Below, piece after piece: positions 1-10,636 of a stretch of 64,000 bases of DNA (its first letter is position 1; each line of letters begins with the position of its first letter). The DNA lies in the NCBI RefSeq assembly GCF_028201475.1, contig NZ_CP116383.1, positions 620,001 to 684,000 on the forward strand, read 5' to 3'. The stretch is from Vibrio sp. SCSIO 43137. Its GTDB lineage: Bacteria; Pseudomonadota; Gammaproteobacteria; Enterobacterales; Vibrionaceae. The position numbers were made by a program, and so were the translations under genes. Below the pieces are notes generated by a model, which had not been told where the DNA came from, searched no databases, and worked only from the letters and a program-made list of their open reading frames with translations.

Positions 1-412
1 GCACCAGACCATCTTCATCAATTAGGAAAGAACCACGGAATGCAACACCTGCTTCTGGGTGCTCTACATCGTACGCTTTGCAGATTTCGTGCTTAACGTC
101 AGCAATCAGAGGGTATTTCACCTGACCGATACCGCCGTCTTCGATCGCAGTGTTACGCCATGCGTTGTGTGAAAACTGAGAATCGATAGATACACCGATT
201 ACTTCAACGCCTTTTTCCTGGAAATCTTCAAAACGCTTGTCAAAAGCGATTAGCTCTGATGGGCAAACGAAGGTGAAGTCTAGCGGATAAAAGAATACAA
301 CTGCTTTTTTGCCTTTAGTGAACTCTGCGAAGTTAAAGCTATCAACGATCTCACCATTACCTAATACTGCTGCAGCAGTAAAATCAGGGGCTTGACGACC
401 AACTAATACCAT
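1..412 (-). CDS. 2-Cys peroxiredoxin (AhpC/PrxC type), 3' part cut by window edge
   Basis: Thiol peroxidase that reduces hydrogen peroxide and organic hydroperoxides in the cytoplasm. The 137 codons visible on the minus strand read as the N-terminal two thirds of the family. The peroxidatic cysteine is Cys50 in the motif FTFVCPSE, followed by the conserved FDKRF and GVSIDSQFSH stretches; the resolving cysteine lies outside the window. The ATG at 412-410 is preceded by AGGAG. The gene is divergent from oxyR, the classic arrangement for peroxide-inducible peroxiredoxins, so OxyR control is likely (inferred). Whether the protein is named AhpC, PrxC or TsaA cannot be settled from this fragment. 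Confidence 0.93.
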   Translation of the reverse strand, partial: MVLVGRQAPDFTAAAVLGNGEIVDSFNFAEFTKGKKAVVFFYPLDFTFVCPSELIAFDKRFEDFQEKGVEVIGVSIDSQFSHNAWRNTAIEDGGIGQVKYPLIADVKHEICKAYDVEHPEAGVAFRGSFLIDEDGLV

Positions 413-597
413 TTTTTTGCTCCTATTATAGAATTTTGTAAACCATTTTTGGTTTCAATCCGTGTTTCAACAAACAAACTATAGTACATTTTTGACCATG
501 TAAAAAAGCGAATTAAATAGATTGATTTAATCGAAAAAAGCGATAAGGTACATCCTTACCTTATTGACTGAATACCCAGTAAGAATATATAGTTATC
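413..597. promoter_or_regulatory. Divergent peroxiredoxin/oxyR control region
   Basis: This 185-bp AT-rich gap separates the two divergent genes. An inverted repeat ATAAGGTA-N6-TACCTTAT lies at 543-564, about 35 bp before the oxyR start, and could be an operator or a leader hairpin. I could not align a full OxyR tetra-ATAG motif with confidence, although ATAG-like half-sites occur near 482 and 517. No clear Shine-Dalgarno precedes the oxyR ATG. Confidence 0.5.
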
Positions 598-1503
598 ATG
601 AATAAATGGCCAAGTCTTAAACAGTTACATTATCTCATTACTCTATATGAAACAAGACACTTTAACGACGCCGCTCAGCGCTGTTTTGTTAGTCAGTCAA
701 CCCTGAGTAAAGGGATTCAGAATCTGGAAGAAATGATTGGTTGTCCTTTATATGAAAAGAAGGACAAAAAAAGTCCCCTTGTGTTTACTCCGGCAGGAGA
801 ACTGATTGTCTCGCACGGCAGAGAGCTGCTTGCAAAAGGTCAGGATCTGATGGAGCTTGGCAGGATCTGCCAGGGAGATACTATGCAGGGACGACTGAAA
901 GTGGGCTGCATCCCTACCATTGCCCCCTTTCTCCTATGTGATCTGGTTCAGGAGCTGAACCAGAGTTTTCCACAACTCGATCTTCTGTTACGGGAAGATA
1001 CCACGACAAATTTGCTTCAGGCGTTAAAACACGGTGATCTGGATGTGTTGATTCTGGCGTTACCTGTTGATATCGGCAATATGCACAGCAAAGTAGTCGG
1101 GCAGGACCCTTTCAGAATGGTTATCAGCAGAAATCAGGCTGACACAATTCGGGTTCCAATCAGATACGACGATTTACCCGATGAGTCTGTATTTCTGCTT
1201 GAGAACGAGCACTGTCTGACGGAGCATGCCGTATCGGCCTGTAAGCTGACAGAGCGTGAGAAGATAAACCCGTTCACGGCAACCAGTTTGCACACCTTAG
1301 TACAGATGGTAGCGAATGGCTTAGGTACAACATTTATTCCACAGATGGCGATTGAGCATGGCTTGCTGGATAACCAGAACTTAATTGTTGTGGATCCTCC
1401 GGGTCAGAAAGCGTACCGGGATATCGGCTTGGTCTGGAGACCGAGTTCCTCCCGTTATGAGACTTTCGAACAACTCGCAGAAGTCGTTTCTGAACTTTTA
1501 TAG
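598..1503 (+). CDS. oxyR: OxyR, hydrogen-peroxide-responsive LysR-type regulator
   Basis: Transcription activator of peroxide defence genes. It is 301 aa, the usual length. The N-terminal winged helix-turn-helix (about residues 4-62, with SQSTLSKGIQNLEE) is followed by the LysR substrate-like domain. The two redox cysteines are present as Cys206 and Cys215 in EHCLTEHAVSAC; the nine-residue spacing matches E. coli Cys199/Cys208, whose disulfide switches the protein on. It is divergent from the peroxiredoxin gene, a probable target. The ATG at 598 has no strong Shine-Dalgarno, but the protein begins where the family begins. Confidence 0.95.
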   Translation: MNKWPSLKQLHYLITLYETRHFNDAAQRCFVSQSTLSKGIQNLEEMIGCPLYEKKDKKSPLVFTPAGELIVSHGRELLAKGQDLMELGRICQGDTMQGRLKVGCIPTIAPFLLCDLVQELNQSFPQLDLLLREDTTTNLLQALKHGDLDVLILALPVDIGNMHSKVVGQDPFRMVISRNQADTIRVPIRYDDLPDESVFLLENEHCLTEHAVSACKLTEREKINPFTATSLHTLVQMVANGLGTTFIPQMAIEHGLLDNQNLIVVDPPGQKAYRDIGLVWRPSSSRYETFEQLAEVVSELL

Positions 1504-1514
1504 AAGGTTGATCT

Positions 1515-1546
1515 GAAAAAGGCTCTCTATAAAAGGAGAGCTTTTT
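1515..1546 (+). terminator. Rho-independent terminator after oxyR
   Basis: The stem GGCTCTC / GGAGAGC with an A-rich 5' flank and a run of five T follows the oxyR stop by 12 bp. Confidence 0.75.
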
Positions 1547-2074
1547 AGATGATTGTACTTTTTGACATGTAAAATTTTACAACTCCAAAATTTCTCTCTT
1601 TTTATGTAGCTTTCATTCACAACTAACAAGAAGAATGTGCTGCATCACATCTTGTTAATAAGATTTAATGTTAGGGCTAAACATTAGCCTTTCATTAATT
1701 AAATGAAATCTATAGATATTTGAGCCTTTTTCAAACAAGTGTATGAAATTACAAAATTACACATTTGTAATTTTACAACGTAATTTAGGTAAAAAATTAA
1801 ACATTTTTCAATCGAATGTTTGAAACAGTTAAAGATACTGTTTTTGACGTTTTTTAATTTTTGCTCTTTAGCGGGGAGGTGTAATGAAGTAACTTAAAAA
1901 CAAAGGATTGCTAAGACTTATGTCGGATACACTAGTCTGAAAAACCAACTAAGATACTCATGTAAATCGGGATTGATTTAAAACAGAGACCAACAGAAAT
2001 AACCCTACTTATTTATCTTGTTGTTGCTATTGCATGTGGTATTTAAGTTACAAATGTAATTTTAAGGAAGAACT
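1547..2074 (+). promoter_or_regulatory. Long AT-rich leader of aceBA with repeated TTACA/TGTAA palindromes
   Basis: There is no convincing gene in these 528 bases. Three related palindromic elements are visible: TGTAAAATTTTACA at 1568-1581, a cluster at 1746-1778 (arms AAATTACAAA and TTTGTAATTT, overlapping TTGTAATTTTACAA), and TTACAAATGTAA at 2048-2059. A promoter-like pair TTGTTG-N16-TATTTA at 2018-2045 ends just before the last one, a place where a bound repressor would block aceB transcription. A strong GGGGAGG sequence at 1873-1879 precedes a two-codon frame ATG AAG TAA at 1884-1892. The regulator is unknown; the elements do not resemble the IclR or FadR sites I know. Confidence 0.5.
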
Positions 2075-3700
2075 ATGCTGATGGATACAAAACAACCGCC
2101 GAAAACGGACTCTCTTTCTGCTCAACTGGATATTGTTGGTCAAGTAACAGCCGAACATCAGGAAATTATCACCAAGGAAGCCCAAGAATTCCTTGCTTAC
2201 CTCTGCTCCCGTTATGCCGGACGTATTGACGAGCTGCTTGAGGCAAGGGAAACCCGCCAACAGGCGATCGATGCCGGTCAACTTCCTGACTTTCTGCCTG
2301 AAACAGAAGGCATCAGGGAAGGAAGCTGGAAAATTCAGGGAATACCAACTGATCTTCAGGATCGCAGAGTTGAAATTACCGGTCCTACTGACAGAAAAAT
2401 GGTCATCAATGCCCTGAATGCCAATGTAAAAGTCTTTATGGCTGACTTTGAAGACTCTATGTCTCCGGCCTGGAGTAAAGTTCTGGACGGCCAGATAAAC
2501 CTACGTGATGCCGTTAACCAGACCATTGAATATACCAATCCGGATAACGGTAAACATTACCAGCTCGCTGCCGATCCGGCCGTATTGATTTGTCGTGTTC
2601 GTGGACTGCACCTGAAAGAGAAGCATGTCACCTTTAACGGCACAATCATTCCGGGCGCGCTGTTTGATTTTGCACTCTACTTTTTCAATAACTACAAAGC
2701 CTTACTGAAAAAAGGCAGCGGCCCTTATTTTTACCTGCCAAAACTGCAGGACCATCAGGAAGCTAAATGGTGGAGTGAAGTATTCCACGCCACTGAAGAC
2801 TACTTCGGTCTGGATACCGGAACCATCAAAGCGACGGTTCTGATAGAAACCCTTCCGGCTGTATTTCAGATGCATGAAATCCTGTTCAACCTGAAAGAGC
2901 ATATTGTCGGCCTGAACTGCGGACGCTGGGACTATATTTTCAGCTATATCAAAACACTTAAGAATTACCCGGATCGCATTCTGCCGGATCGTCAGGCGGT
3001 CACCATGGATAAGCCCTTCCTTAATGCTTACTCACGGCTTCTGGTAAGAACCTGTCATAAGCGTGGTGCTTTTGCCATGGGCGGAATGGCGGCATTTATT
3101 CCGGCCAAAGATCCGGTAACCAACCAACAGGTTCTGAATAAAATTCATCATGATAAATCATTGGAAGTGAGTAACGGCCATGACGGTACCTGGGTTGCAC
3201 ATCCCGGGCTGGCTGACACAGCCAAAGCGGTATTTGATGAAGCGCTTAAAGAGAGAACAAATCAGCTTGATATCCGCCGTGAGCAGGATGCGCCGATTAG
3301 CGCCGCTGAACTTCTGGCGCCTTGTGAGGGAGAAAGAACAGAGCAGGGAATGCGACACAATATCAGGGTGACACTTCAGTATATAGAAGCGTGGATCTCA
3401 GGTAATGGCTGCGTACCTATCTACGGCCTGATGGAAGATGCCGCAACGGCAGAGATCTCCCGGGCTTCTATCTGGCAATGGATCAAGCATGGCAAAGCGC
3501 TCGATAACGGAGAAACGGTAACTAAGCCTCTGTTTGAGCAGTACCTGAAAGAAGAATTTGAAGTGGTTAAACAGGAGTTAGGTTCTGAACGATTTGAATC
3601 GGGAAGATTTGAAGAGGCAGCAGAACTTATGGCCAGACTGACCACCAGTGATGAACTTGTGAACTTCCTGACTGTACCCGGTTATGAGTTCTTAGAGTAA
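2075..3700 (+). CDS. aceB: Malate synthase A
   Basis: Condenses glyoxylate with acetyl-CoA to malate in the glyoxylate shunt, allowing growth on acetate and fatty acids. At 541 aa it has the length of the A isoform rather than the longer G isoform. Family stretches are clear: VFMADFEDSMSP, the catalytic-barrel region ETLPAVFQMHEIL, GLNCGRWDYIFSYIK, the GAFAMGGMAAFIP loop and a C-terminal helical domain ending WIKHGKAL through TVPGYEFLE. AAGGAAG precedes the ATG at 2075; an in-frame ATG at 2081 is equally possible. aceA follows after 111 bp, so the pair probably forms an aceBA operon as in enterobacteria, but without aceK in this window. Confidence 0.95.
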   Translation: MLMDTKQPPKTDSLSAQLDIVGQVTAEHQEIITKEAQEFLAYLCSRYAGRIDELLEARETRQQAIDAGQLPDFLPETEGIREGSWKIQGIPTDLQDRRVEITGPTDRKMVINALNANVKVFMADFEDSMSPAWSKVLDGQINLRDAVNQTIEYTNPDNGKHYQLAADPAVLICRVRGLHLKEKHVTFNGTIIPGALFDFALYFFNNYKALLKKGSGPYFYLPKLQDHQEAKWWSEVFHATEDYFGLDTGTIKATVLIETLPAVFQMHEILFNLKEHIVGLNCGRWDYIFSYIKTLKNYPDRILPDRQAVTMDKPFLNAYSRLLVRTCHKRGAFAMGGMAAFIPAKDPVTNQQVLNKIHHDKSLEVSNGHDGTWVAHPGLADTAKAVFDEALKERTNQLDIRREQDAPISAAELLAPCEGERTEQGMRHNIRVTLQYIEAWISGNGCVPIYGLMEDAATAEISRASIWQWIKHGKALDNGETVTKPLFEQYLKEEFEVVKQELGSERFESGRFEEAAELMARLTTSDELVNFLTVPGYEFLE

Positions 3701-3811
3701 GAGATATAACAATTAGATTGAACAACGTGAAATAAACATGGCTCCTTAGGCTATATCAGGCAAGGAATGCAGGACGAAGTGCGCAAGCACATAATCAAGA
3801 GGGATAGAACG

Positions 3812-5122
3812 ATGAGATTAACACGCCAACAACAGATCGAAGCGCTGGAAAAAGACTGGGCAGAGAATCCACGCTGGAAAAACGTAAAGCGCACTTACAC
3901 AGCTGCAGAAGTAGTGGATTTACGTGGTTCGGTAGTACCGGAAAACACCATTGCCCAGCGTGGTGCTGAGCAGCTATGGAGCCTGGTTAACGGCTCGGCG
4001 AAAAAGGGCTATGTAAACTGCCTTGGTGCCCTGACAGGCGGGCAGGCAGTGCAACAGGCTAAAGCCGGTATTGAAGCTATTTATCTGTCTGGCTGGCAGG
4101 TAGCTGCGGATAATAATACAGCTTCAAGTATGTATCCTGATCAGTCGCTGTATCCGGTCGATTCTGTTCCGGCTGTTGTTAAGCGTATTAATAACTCGTT
4201 CCGTCGTGCTGATCAGATTCAGTGGTCTAACGGCAAGTCTCCGGAAGATGAAGGTGGTATTGATTACTTCCTGCCGATTGTTGCTGATGCCGAGGCCGGT
4301 TTTGGTGGCGTTTTGAATGCTTATGAGCTAATGAAGTCCATGATCGATGCCGGTGCTGCTGGTGTGCACTTTGAAGATCAGCTTGCTTCCGTTAAGAAGT
4401 GTGGTCATATGGGCGGTAAGGTACTTGTTCCTACTCAGGAAGCTGTACAGAAACTTTCTGCCGCACGTCTGGCAGCAGACGTTGCAGGAACAACCACTCT
4501 GGTAATTGCCCGTACCGATGCCAATGCGGCAGACCTGCTGACCTCTGACGTTGACCCGTATGATAAAGACTTTATTGTCGGTGAGCGCACTTCGGAAGGT
4601 TTCTACCGTGTTCGTGCCGGTATTGATCAGGCAATCGCCCGTGGTCTGGCATATGCTCCGTATGCTGATTTGGTCTGGTGTGAAACCGCTAAGCCTGATC
4701 TGGATGAGGCAAGAAAGTTTGCCGAAGCGATTCTGGCAGAGCATCCGGATCAGTTGCTGGCGTATAACTGTTCACCTTCATTCAACTGGGATAAGAACCT
4801 GGATGCTGAAACCATCGCTAAGTTCCAGCAGGAGCTGTCAGATATGGGGTACAAGTATCAGTTTATTACTCTGGCGGGCATCCATAACATGTGGTTTAAC
4901 ATGTTTGAACTTGCTCATGCCTATGCACAGGGTGAAGGTATGCGTCACTATGTTGAAAAGGTTCAGCGTCCTGAGTTTGAAGCGGCAGAAAAAGGCTATA
5001 CCTTTGTGGCTCACCAGCAGGAAGTGGGAACTGGTTACTTTGATAAGATGACCAACACCATTCAGGGCGGCAACTCATCGGTTACCGCACTTACCGGCTC
5101 AACAGAAGAAGAACAGTTCTGA
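3812..5122 (+). CDS. aceA: Isocitrate lyase
   Basis: Cleaves isocitrate to glyoxylate and succinate, the first step of the glyoxylate shunt; soluble tetramer. The catalytic cysteine is Cys197 in the signature KKCGHMGGK. The conserved [17 protein letters not shown] and YNCSPSFNW stretches are also present. The frame is open from 3767, but the start is placed at ATG 3812 because AGAGGGA lies just upstream and the protein then begins [16 protein letters not shown] like the family; this gives 436 aa. It follows aceB and ends at a strong terminator, so aceB-aceA looks like a two-gene unit. Confidence 0.95.
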   Translation: MRLTRQQQIEALEKDWAENPRWKNVKRTYTAAEVVDLRGSVVPENTIAQRGAEQLWSLVNGSAKKGYVNCLGALTGGQAVQQAKAGIEAIYLSGWQVAADNNTASSMYPDQSLYPVDSVPAVVKRINNSFRRADQIQWSNGKSPEDEGGIDYFLPIVADAEAGFGGVLNAYELMKSMIDAGAAGVHFEDQLASVKKCGHMGGKVLVPTQEAVQKLSAARLAADVAGTTTLVIARTDANAADLLTSDVDPYDKDFIVGERTSEGFYRVRAGIDQAIARGLAYAPYADLVWCETAKPDLDEARKFAEAILAEHPDQLLAYNCSPSFNWDKNLDAETIAKFQQELSDMGYKYQFITLAGIHNMWFNMFELAHAYAQGEGMRHYVEKVQRPEFEAAEKGYTFVAHQQEVGTGYFDKMTNTIQGGNSSVTALTGSTEEEQF

Positions 5123-5148
5123 GTGAGTTGATAAAAGCAGTTACCTCT

Positions 5149-5174
5149 AAGAGCAGCTTTGGCTGCTCTTTTCT
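5149..5174 (+). terminator. Terminator after aceA
   Basis: AAGAGCAGC-ttt-GGCTGCTCTT forms a stem followed by a short T run. It sits between aceA and the convergent CBS gene and could act in both directions. Confidence 0.8.
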
Positions 5175-5230
5175 TTAGCCGTTTATATTAGTGCTGGTGG
5201 TGACTATTTTTACTCTCAGCTCAACAGTAT

Positions 5231-5713
5231 TTAATACTCGTCATCGTACTCTTCAAAAGTTTCTGCATCCTCAAGATCACCTAAATCCGGCTCAACTTCT
5301 TCCTGTAGCTCCAGAAGATGAATAGCAATCATGACAAAGTCGCTATCAGTAATGATGCCGACCAGATGTCCGTCAGCTACCACAGGTAAACAGCCAACCT
5401 TATGTTTTTGCATATAGGTGGCGCTCTCTTTTAACCCTGCCTGAGGATCAACCGTCATAACGTTTTTTCGCATGGCAATATCGAGCGGGGTAGTCAGGGT
5501 GTGAGACTGCTCTTCAGAGATTTTTTGCAGGCTGGACTCTTGCGCGGAGAGAACATCTCTCTGAGTGACGACACCCAGCAATTTATTATCGGTATCGACC
5601 ACGGGCACATGACGGATATCGTGGTTTTCCATCAGGTGTTTGGCATCAGAAAGTGAATGAGAACGCAACAAGGTATGAGGGTTGCGGGTCATCATGTCTT
5701 CAACTTTGATCAT
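5231..5713 (-). CDS. Two-CBS-domain protein
   Basis: 160 aa consisting almost entirely of a tandem CBS pair. CBS1 (about residues 5-60) contains MMTRNPHTLL and HVPVVDTDNKLLGVVTQRD; CBS2 (about 75-135) contains AMRKNVMTVD and GCLPVVADGHLVGIITDSDF. An acidic tail ends the protein. Such stand-alone pairs bind adenosine nucleotides and often regulate a partner, but no partner is evident here: aceA lies convergent on one side and queA divergent on the other. The ATG at 5713 has a near-perfect AGGAGGTCG upstream. The specific function is unknown. Confidence 0.88.
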   Translation of the reverse strand: MIKVEDMMTRNPHTLLRSHSLSDAKHLMENHDIRHVPVVDTDNKLLGVVTQRDVLSAQESSLQKISEEQSHTLTTPLDIAMRKNVMTVDPQAGLKESATYMQKHKVGCLPVVADGHLVGIITDSDFVMIAIHLLELQEEVEPDLGDLEDAETFEEYDDEY

Positions 5714-5897
5714 CCTCGACCTCCTTTTGGTTGTCTAACTTAACTATAGGCAGAATCTGGCCGGATAACTGAGAGCTAAAGCAGTATTTTGAGTGATATT
5801 CGCACGCAATAATTGTTAAAAATGTTCAGTAATCTTAACAAGATAATTGCTTTGCAGACTGTAGGTGAAAAAATGTGCAATTAGGCGGTAACAATCC

Positions 5898-5925
5898 TTG
5901 CTATCTCTGGCGTGCAGCCTATACT
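5898..5925 (+). promoter_or_regulatory. Probable sigma-70 promoter of queA
   Basis: TTGCTA-N16-TATACT lies about 45 bp upstream of the queA ATG, within the divergent gap to the CBS gene. Confidence 0.5.
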
Positions 5926-5970
5926 AGCCCACTGCAAAAAATTTAGTCATTAGAGCAAAAGATCATACCT

Positions 5971-7029
5971 ATGCAAGTTTCCGATTTTAACTTTGAACTC
6001 CCTGATGAGCTGATCGCTCGTTATCCGAAAGCTGAGCGAAGCGCCAGCCGACTGTTGCAGCTAAACGGCAATAGCGGAGAGGTTGCCGATGGTACCTTTA
6101 AAGATGTGTTAAGTCTGGTAAATGAGGGTGATCTTCTGGTGTTTAACAACACCCGGGTAATTCCTGCGCGTATGTTTGGCCGTAAAGCGACTGGTGGAAA
6201 AATTGAAGTGCTGGTGGAAAGAATGCTGGATGAGCACTCTGTTCTGGCTCATGTCCGTTCATCGAAAGCACCGAAACCGGGCGCTGAACTGCTGCTTGGC
6301 GAACAAGATCAGTATCAGGCAGAGATGGTTGCCCGCCATGATGCGCTATTCGAGATTCGTTTCAAGTCTGACAAAGTGGTGCTGGATATTTTAAACGACA
6401 TCGGTCATATGCCGTTGCCGCCTTATATTGATCGCCCTGATGAAGATGCAGATAAAGAGCGTTATCAGACGGTTTATAATGAAAAACCGGGTGCTGTTGC
6501 TGCGCCTACTGCCGGTTTGCATTTCGATGATGAACTGATGGCGGCCATAAAAGCAAAAGGTGCAGAGTTTGCTTATGTTACTTTGCATGTTGGTGCGGGT
6601 ACCTTCCAGCCGGTTCGTGTAGATAATATTCATGATCACCACATGCATGCAGAGTATGTGGAAGTAACTCAGGATGTTATTGACGCTATCCACAAAACCA
6701 AAGCCCGTGGCGGCAGAGTGATTGCTGTAGGAACGACGTCAGTCCGCTCTCTGGAAAGTGCGGCTCAGAGCGCGCTAAAAAATGGTACAGAGCTGGTGCC
6801 TTTCTTCGATGACACTGAGATCTTTATTTATCCGGGTTATGAGTATCAGCTAATCGACTGCCTGATCACTAACTTCCACCTTCCGGAGTCTACGCTGATT
6901 ATGCTGGTAAGTGCTTTTGCCGGTTACGATAATGTCATGGCGGCCTATCAGCATGCGGTACAGGAGAAGTATCGTTTCTTCAGCTACGGCGATGCTATGT
7001 TTATTAGCAAAAAAACAGTGACTGAATAG
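5971..7029 (+). CDS. queA: S-adenosylmethionine:tRNA ribosyltransferase-isomerase
   Basis: Transfers and isomerises the ribosyl part of SAM onto 7-aminomethyl-7-deazaguanine in tRNA to form epoxyqueuosine. At 352 aa it has normal length. Hallmarks are [22 protein letters not shown] at the N terminus, [26 protein letters not shown], the glycine-rich [13 protein letters not shown], and [14 protein letters not shown] with [12 protein letters not shown]. tgt, the next-acting family in the same pathway, follows directly, as is usual in gammaproteobacteria. Confidence 0.97.
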   Translation: MQVSDFNFELPDELIARYPKAERSASRLLQLNGNSGEVADGTFKDVLSLVNEGDLLVFNNTRVIPARMFGRKATGGKIEVLVERMLDEHSVLAHVRSSKAPKPGAELLLGEQDQYQAEMVARHDALFEIRFKSDKVVLDILNDIGHMPLPPYIDRPDEDADKERYQTVYNEKPGAVAAPTAGLHFDDELMAAIKAKGAEFAYVTLHVGAGTFQPVRVDNIHDHHMHAEYVEVTQDVIDAIHKTKARGGRVIAVGTTSVRSLESAAQSALKNGTELVPFFDDTEIFIYPGYEYQLIDCLITNFHLPESTLIMLVSAFAGYDNVMAAYQHAVQEKYRFFSYGDAMFISKKTVTE

Positions 7030-7079
7030 CAGCAAAGCAGAACAAAGCTTGGGCTAAATGAGCTCTGATATAGCAATAA

Positions 7080-8279
<1,200 letters not shown>

Positions 8280-8287
8280 GCCATTGC

Positions 8288-8325
8288 AGAAAACGAGTCT
8301 CCGCCCGCGGAACTCGTTTTCTTTT
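8288..8325 (+). terminator. Terminator after tgt
   Basis: AGAAAACGAGT and ACTCGTTTTCT form a long stem with a GC-rich 13-base loop and a T-rich tail. It may separate queA-tgt from yajC-secDF. Confidence 0.75.
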
Positions 8326-8413
8326 AAAAGATTTGGGATTCAGGCACTTGAAAAAATGCTGTTGTTCCCCAAGTTTAATTAATTACATAAACCTTAATAG
8401 AGGAAGTTTCTGA

Positions 8414-8749
8414 ATGAGTTTATTCATTTCTCAAGCTCACGCAGCCGCGGAAGGCGCACCACAGGGTGGTGGTTTCGAAATGCTAATCATGCTTGGTATG
8501 TTTGGTGTTATTTTCTACTTTATGATTTTCCGTCCGCAGTCTAAGCGCGCTAAAGAGCATAAAAACCTGATGGCTTCTATGAGCAAAGGCGACGAAGTTC
8601 TGACTGGCGGTGGTCTGGTTGGTAAGATCAGCAAAATCGCTGAAGACAACGACTATATCGTTATTGCTCTTAACGACAACAACGAAGTAACAATCAAAAA
8701 AGATTACGTTACTGCTGTACTGCCTAAAGGTACGCTTAAATCTCTATAA
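8414..8749 (+). CDS. yajC: YajC, Sec translocon accessory subunit
   Basis: Small inner-membrane protein of the SecDF-YajC complex, which assists SecYEG export. 111 aa with one membrane segment (about residues 21-40, MLIMLGMFGVIFYFMIF) followed by the typical RPQSKRAKEHKNLMASMSKGDEVLTGGGLVGKI and a cytoplasmic beta domain. GAGGAAG lies upstream of the ATG. secD and secF follow at 21 and 9 bp, so the three form one operon. Confidence 0.96.
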   Translation: MSLFISQAHAAAEGAPQGGGFEMLIMLGMFGVIFYFMIFRPQSKRAKEHKNLMASMSKGDEVLTGGGLVGKISKIAEDNDYIVIALNDNNEVTIKKDYVTAVLPKGTLKSL

Positions 8750-8770
8750 TACAGCTCAAGGGTCCTCGCT

Positions 8771-10627
8771 GTGCTAAACCGATATCCTTTATGGAAGTAT
8801 CTGATGGTGATTTTTGCAATCGCCATCAGTGCGCTCTACGCACTTCCGAATATCTACGGTGAAGATCCGGCTATTCAAATTACAGGGGCGCGTGGCGCCG
8901 CTGTTGATATGTCAACGCTGGATTCTGTCACTGATGCTCTTGATAAAAAGAGCCTTTCTCATAAATCCATTGCTTTAGAAAATGGATCGATTCTCGTACG
9001 TTTTAATGATACTGACACGCAGATAAGTGCGCGCGATATCATCAGTGAAGCGCTTGGCAAAGATACTGTTGTTGCTTTGAACTTGGCGCCGGCTACCCCT
9101 GACTGGCTGGAAAGCATTGGTGCAGCACCAATGAAGCTGGGTCTTGATCTTCGTGGTGGTGTTCACTTCCTGATGGAAGTGGATATGGATGCTGCGATGC
9201 TTAAGCTTCAGGAGCAGCAGGAAGAAGCCTTCCGTTCAGAGCTTCGTGAAGATAAGATTCGCTATCGTGCCATTCGTAAGCAAGGCAAAGATGGCGTAGA
9301 AGTGGTTCTTCGCAACGCTGAGCAACTGGCTCAGGCGAAAACCAGCCTTTCCCAGAAACATCCTGACATGATTTTCACTGACAGTGATTCTGACGGACGT
9401 TTTATTCTGACAGCGACCTTCTCTGAAGCGCGTCTGGCAGAAGTGCGTAACTACGCTGTTGAACAGAACATTACTATCCTTAGAAACCGTGTTAACGAAC
9501 TTGGTGTTGCTGAGCCGTTAGTACAGCGTCAGGGTGCCAGCCGTATTGTGGTTGAGCTACCGGGTGTTCAGGATACTGCCCGCGCTAAAGAAATTCTTGG
9601 TGCAACGGCAACACTTGAATTCCGTGCTGTGGATGAAAAAGCTGATCTAGCTGCGGCGGCAAATGGTCGTGTACCTGCCGGCAGTGAGCTGAAGTTTGAT
9701 CGTGACGGTCGTCCGGTTGTTCTGAAGAAGCGCGTTATCCTTGGTGGTGCCAGCATTACTGATGCCAGCTCAAGCATGGATGAATATGGTCGCCCTCAGG
9801 TAAATATCTCTCTGGATAGTGAAGGCGGCAGTAAGATGTCGGCATTCTCTAAAAAGAATGTCGGTAAGCTGATGGCAACGGTTTTTGCTGAGTACAAAGA
9901 CAGTGGCCGTAAGACTCCTGAAGGCAAGGTTATCCTGTCTAAAAATGAAGAAGTGATTAACCAGGCGACAATTCAAACTGCCCTTGGCCGTAACTTCCGC
10001 ATTACCGGTATCGACTCTGTGGCAGAAGCGCACAACCTCGCACTGCTACTTCGTGCCGGTGCTCTGATTGCGCCGATCTCCATTGTTGAAGAGCGTACTA
10101 TCGGTCCTTCAATGGGTCAGCAGAATATCGACATGGGTATTCAGGCTTGTATTGCAGGTATGGTAGCGGTAATGCTGTTTATGCTGGTCTACTACCGCAA
10201 GTTTGGCTTTATCGCAAACCTTGCACTGGCGGCCAACCTGATCTTGATTGTCGGTGTAATGTCTATGATCCCGGGGGCAACTATGACCTTGCCGGGTATC
10301 GCAGGTATCGTTCTTACTGTCGGTATGGCGGTGGATGCCAACGTGCTTATATTTGAGCGCGTGCGTGAAGAGCTGCGCGAAGGGCGTAATCCTCAGCAGG
10401 CAATCCATCAGGGCTATGCTAACGCATTTAGTACCATTGCCGATGCGAACATTACCACATTGATTACAGCCATCATTCTGTTTGCTGTCGGTACCGGTGC
10501 CATTAAAGGTTTCGCCGTTACTCTGTCAATTGGTATCTTGACCTCAATGTTTACTGCTATTGTCGGGACACGCGCTGTTGTGAACCTGATCTACGGTGGT
10601 AAGCGCATTAAGAAACTGTCGATCTAA
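8771..10627 (+). CDS. secD: SecD, protein-export membrane protein
   Basis: Proton-motive-force-driven subunit that helps pull secreted proteins into the periplasm. 618 aa, with an N-terminal membrane segment ([21 protein letters not shown]), a large periplasmic region with the P1 domain ([17 protein letters not shown] and the [19 protein letters not shown] segment), and five C-terminal membrane helices with [21 protein letters not shown]. The start is GTG at 8771, with AAGGG nearby. It lies between yajC and secF in one operon. Confidence 0.97.
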   Translation: MLNRYPLWKYLMVIFAIAISALYALPNIYGEDPAIQITGARGAAVDMSTLDSVTDALDKKSLSHKSIALENGSILVRFNDTDTQISARDIISEALGKDTVVALNLAPATPDWLESIGAAPMKLGLDLRGGVHFLMEVDMDAAMLKLQEQQEEAFRSELREDKIRYRAIRKQGKDGVEVVLRNAEQLAQAKTSLSQKHPDMIFTDSDSDGRFILTATFSEARLAEVRNYAVEQNITILRNRVNELGVAEPLVQRQGASRIVVELPGVQDTARAKEILGATATLEFRAVDEKADLAAAANGRVPAGSELKFDRDGRPVVLKKRVILGGASITDASSSMDEYGRPQVNISLDSEGGSKMSAFSKKNVGKLMATVFAEYKDSGRKTPEGKVILSKNEEVINQATIQTALGRNFRITGIDSVAEAHNLALLLRAGALIAPISIVEERTIGPSMGQQNIDMGIQACIAGMVAVMLFMLVYYRKFGFIANLALAANLILIVGVMSMIPGATMTLPGIAGIVLTVGMAVDANVLIFERVREELREGRNPQQAIHQGYANAFSTIADANITTLITAIILFAVGTGAIKGFAVTLSIGILTSMFTAIVGTRAVVNLIYGGKRIKKLSI

Positions 10628-10636
10628 GGAAAAGTT

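Noticed and set aside
4551..5051. 166-codon open frame inside aceA
   Set aside because: It runs in another frame of a clear isocitrate lyase gene and has no family features; likewise other long frames inside xseA, hscA, secD and the chemoreceptor genes.
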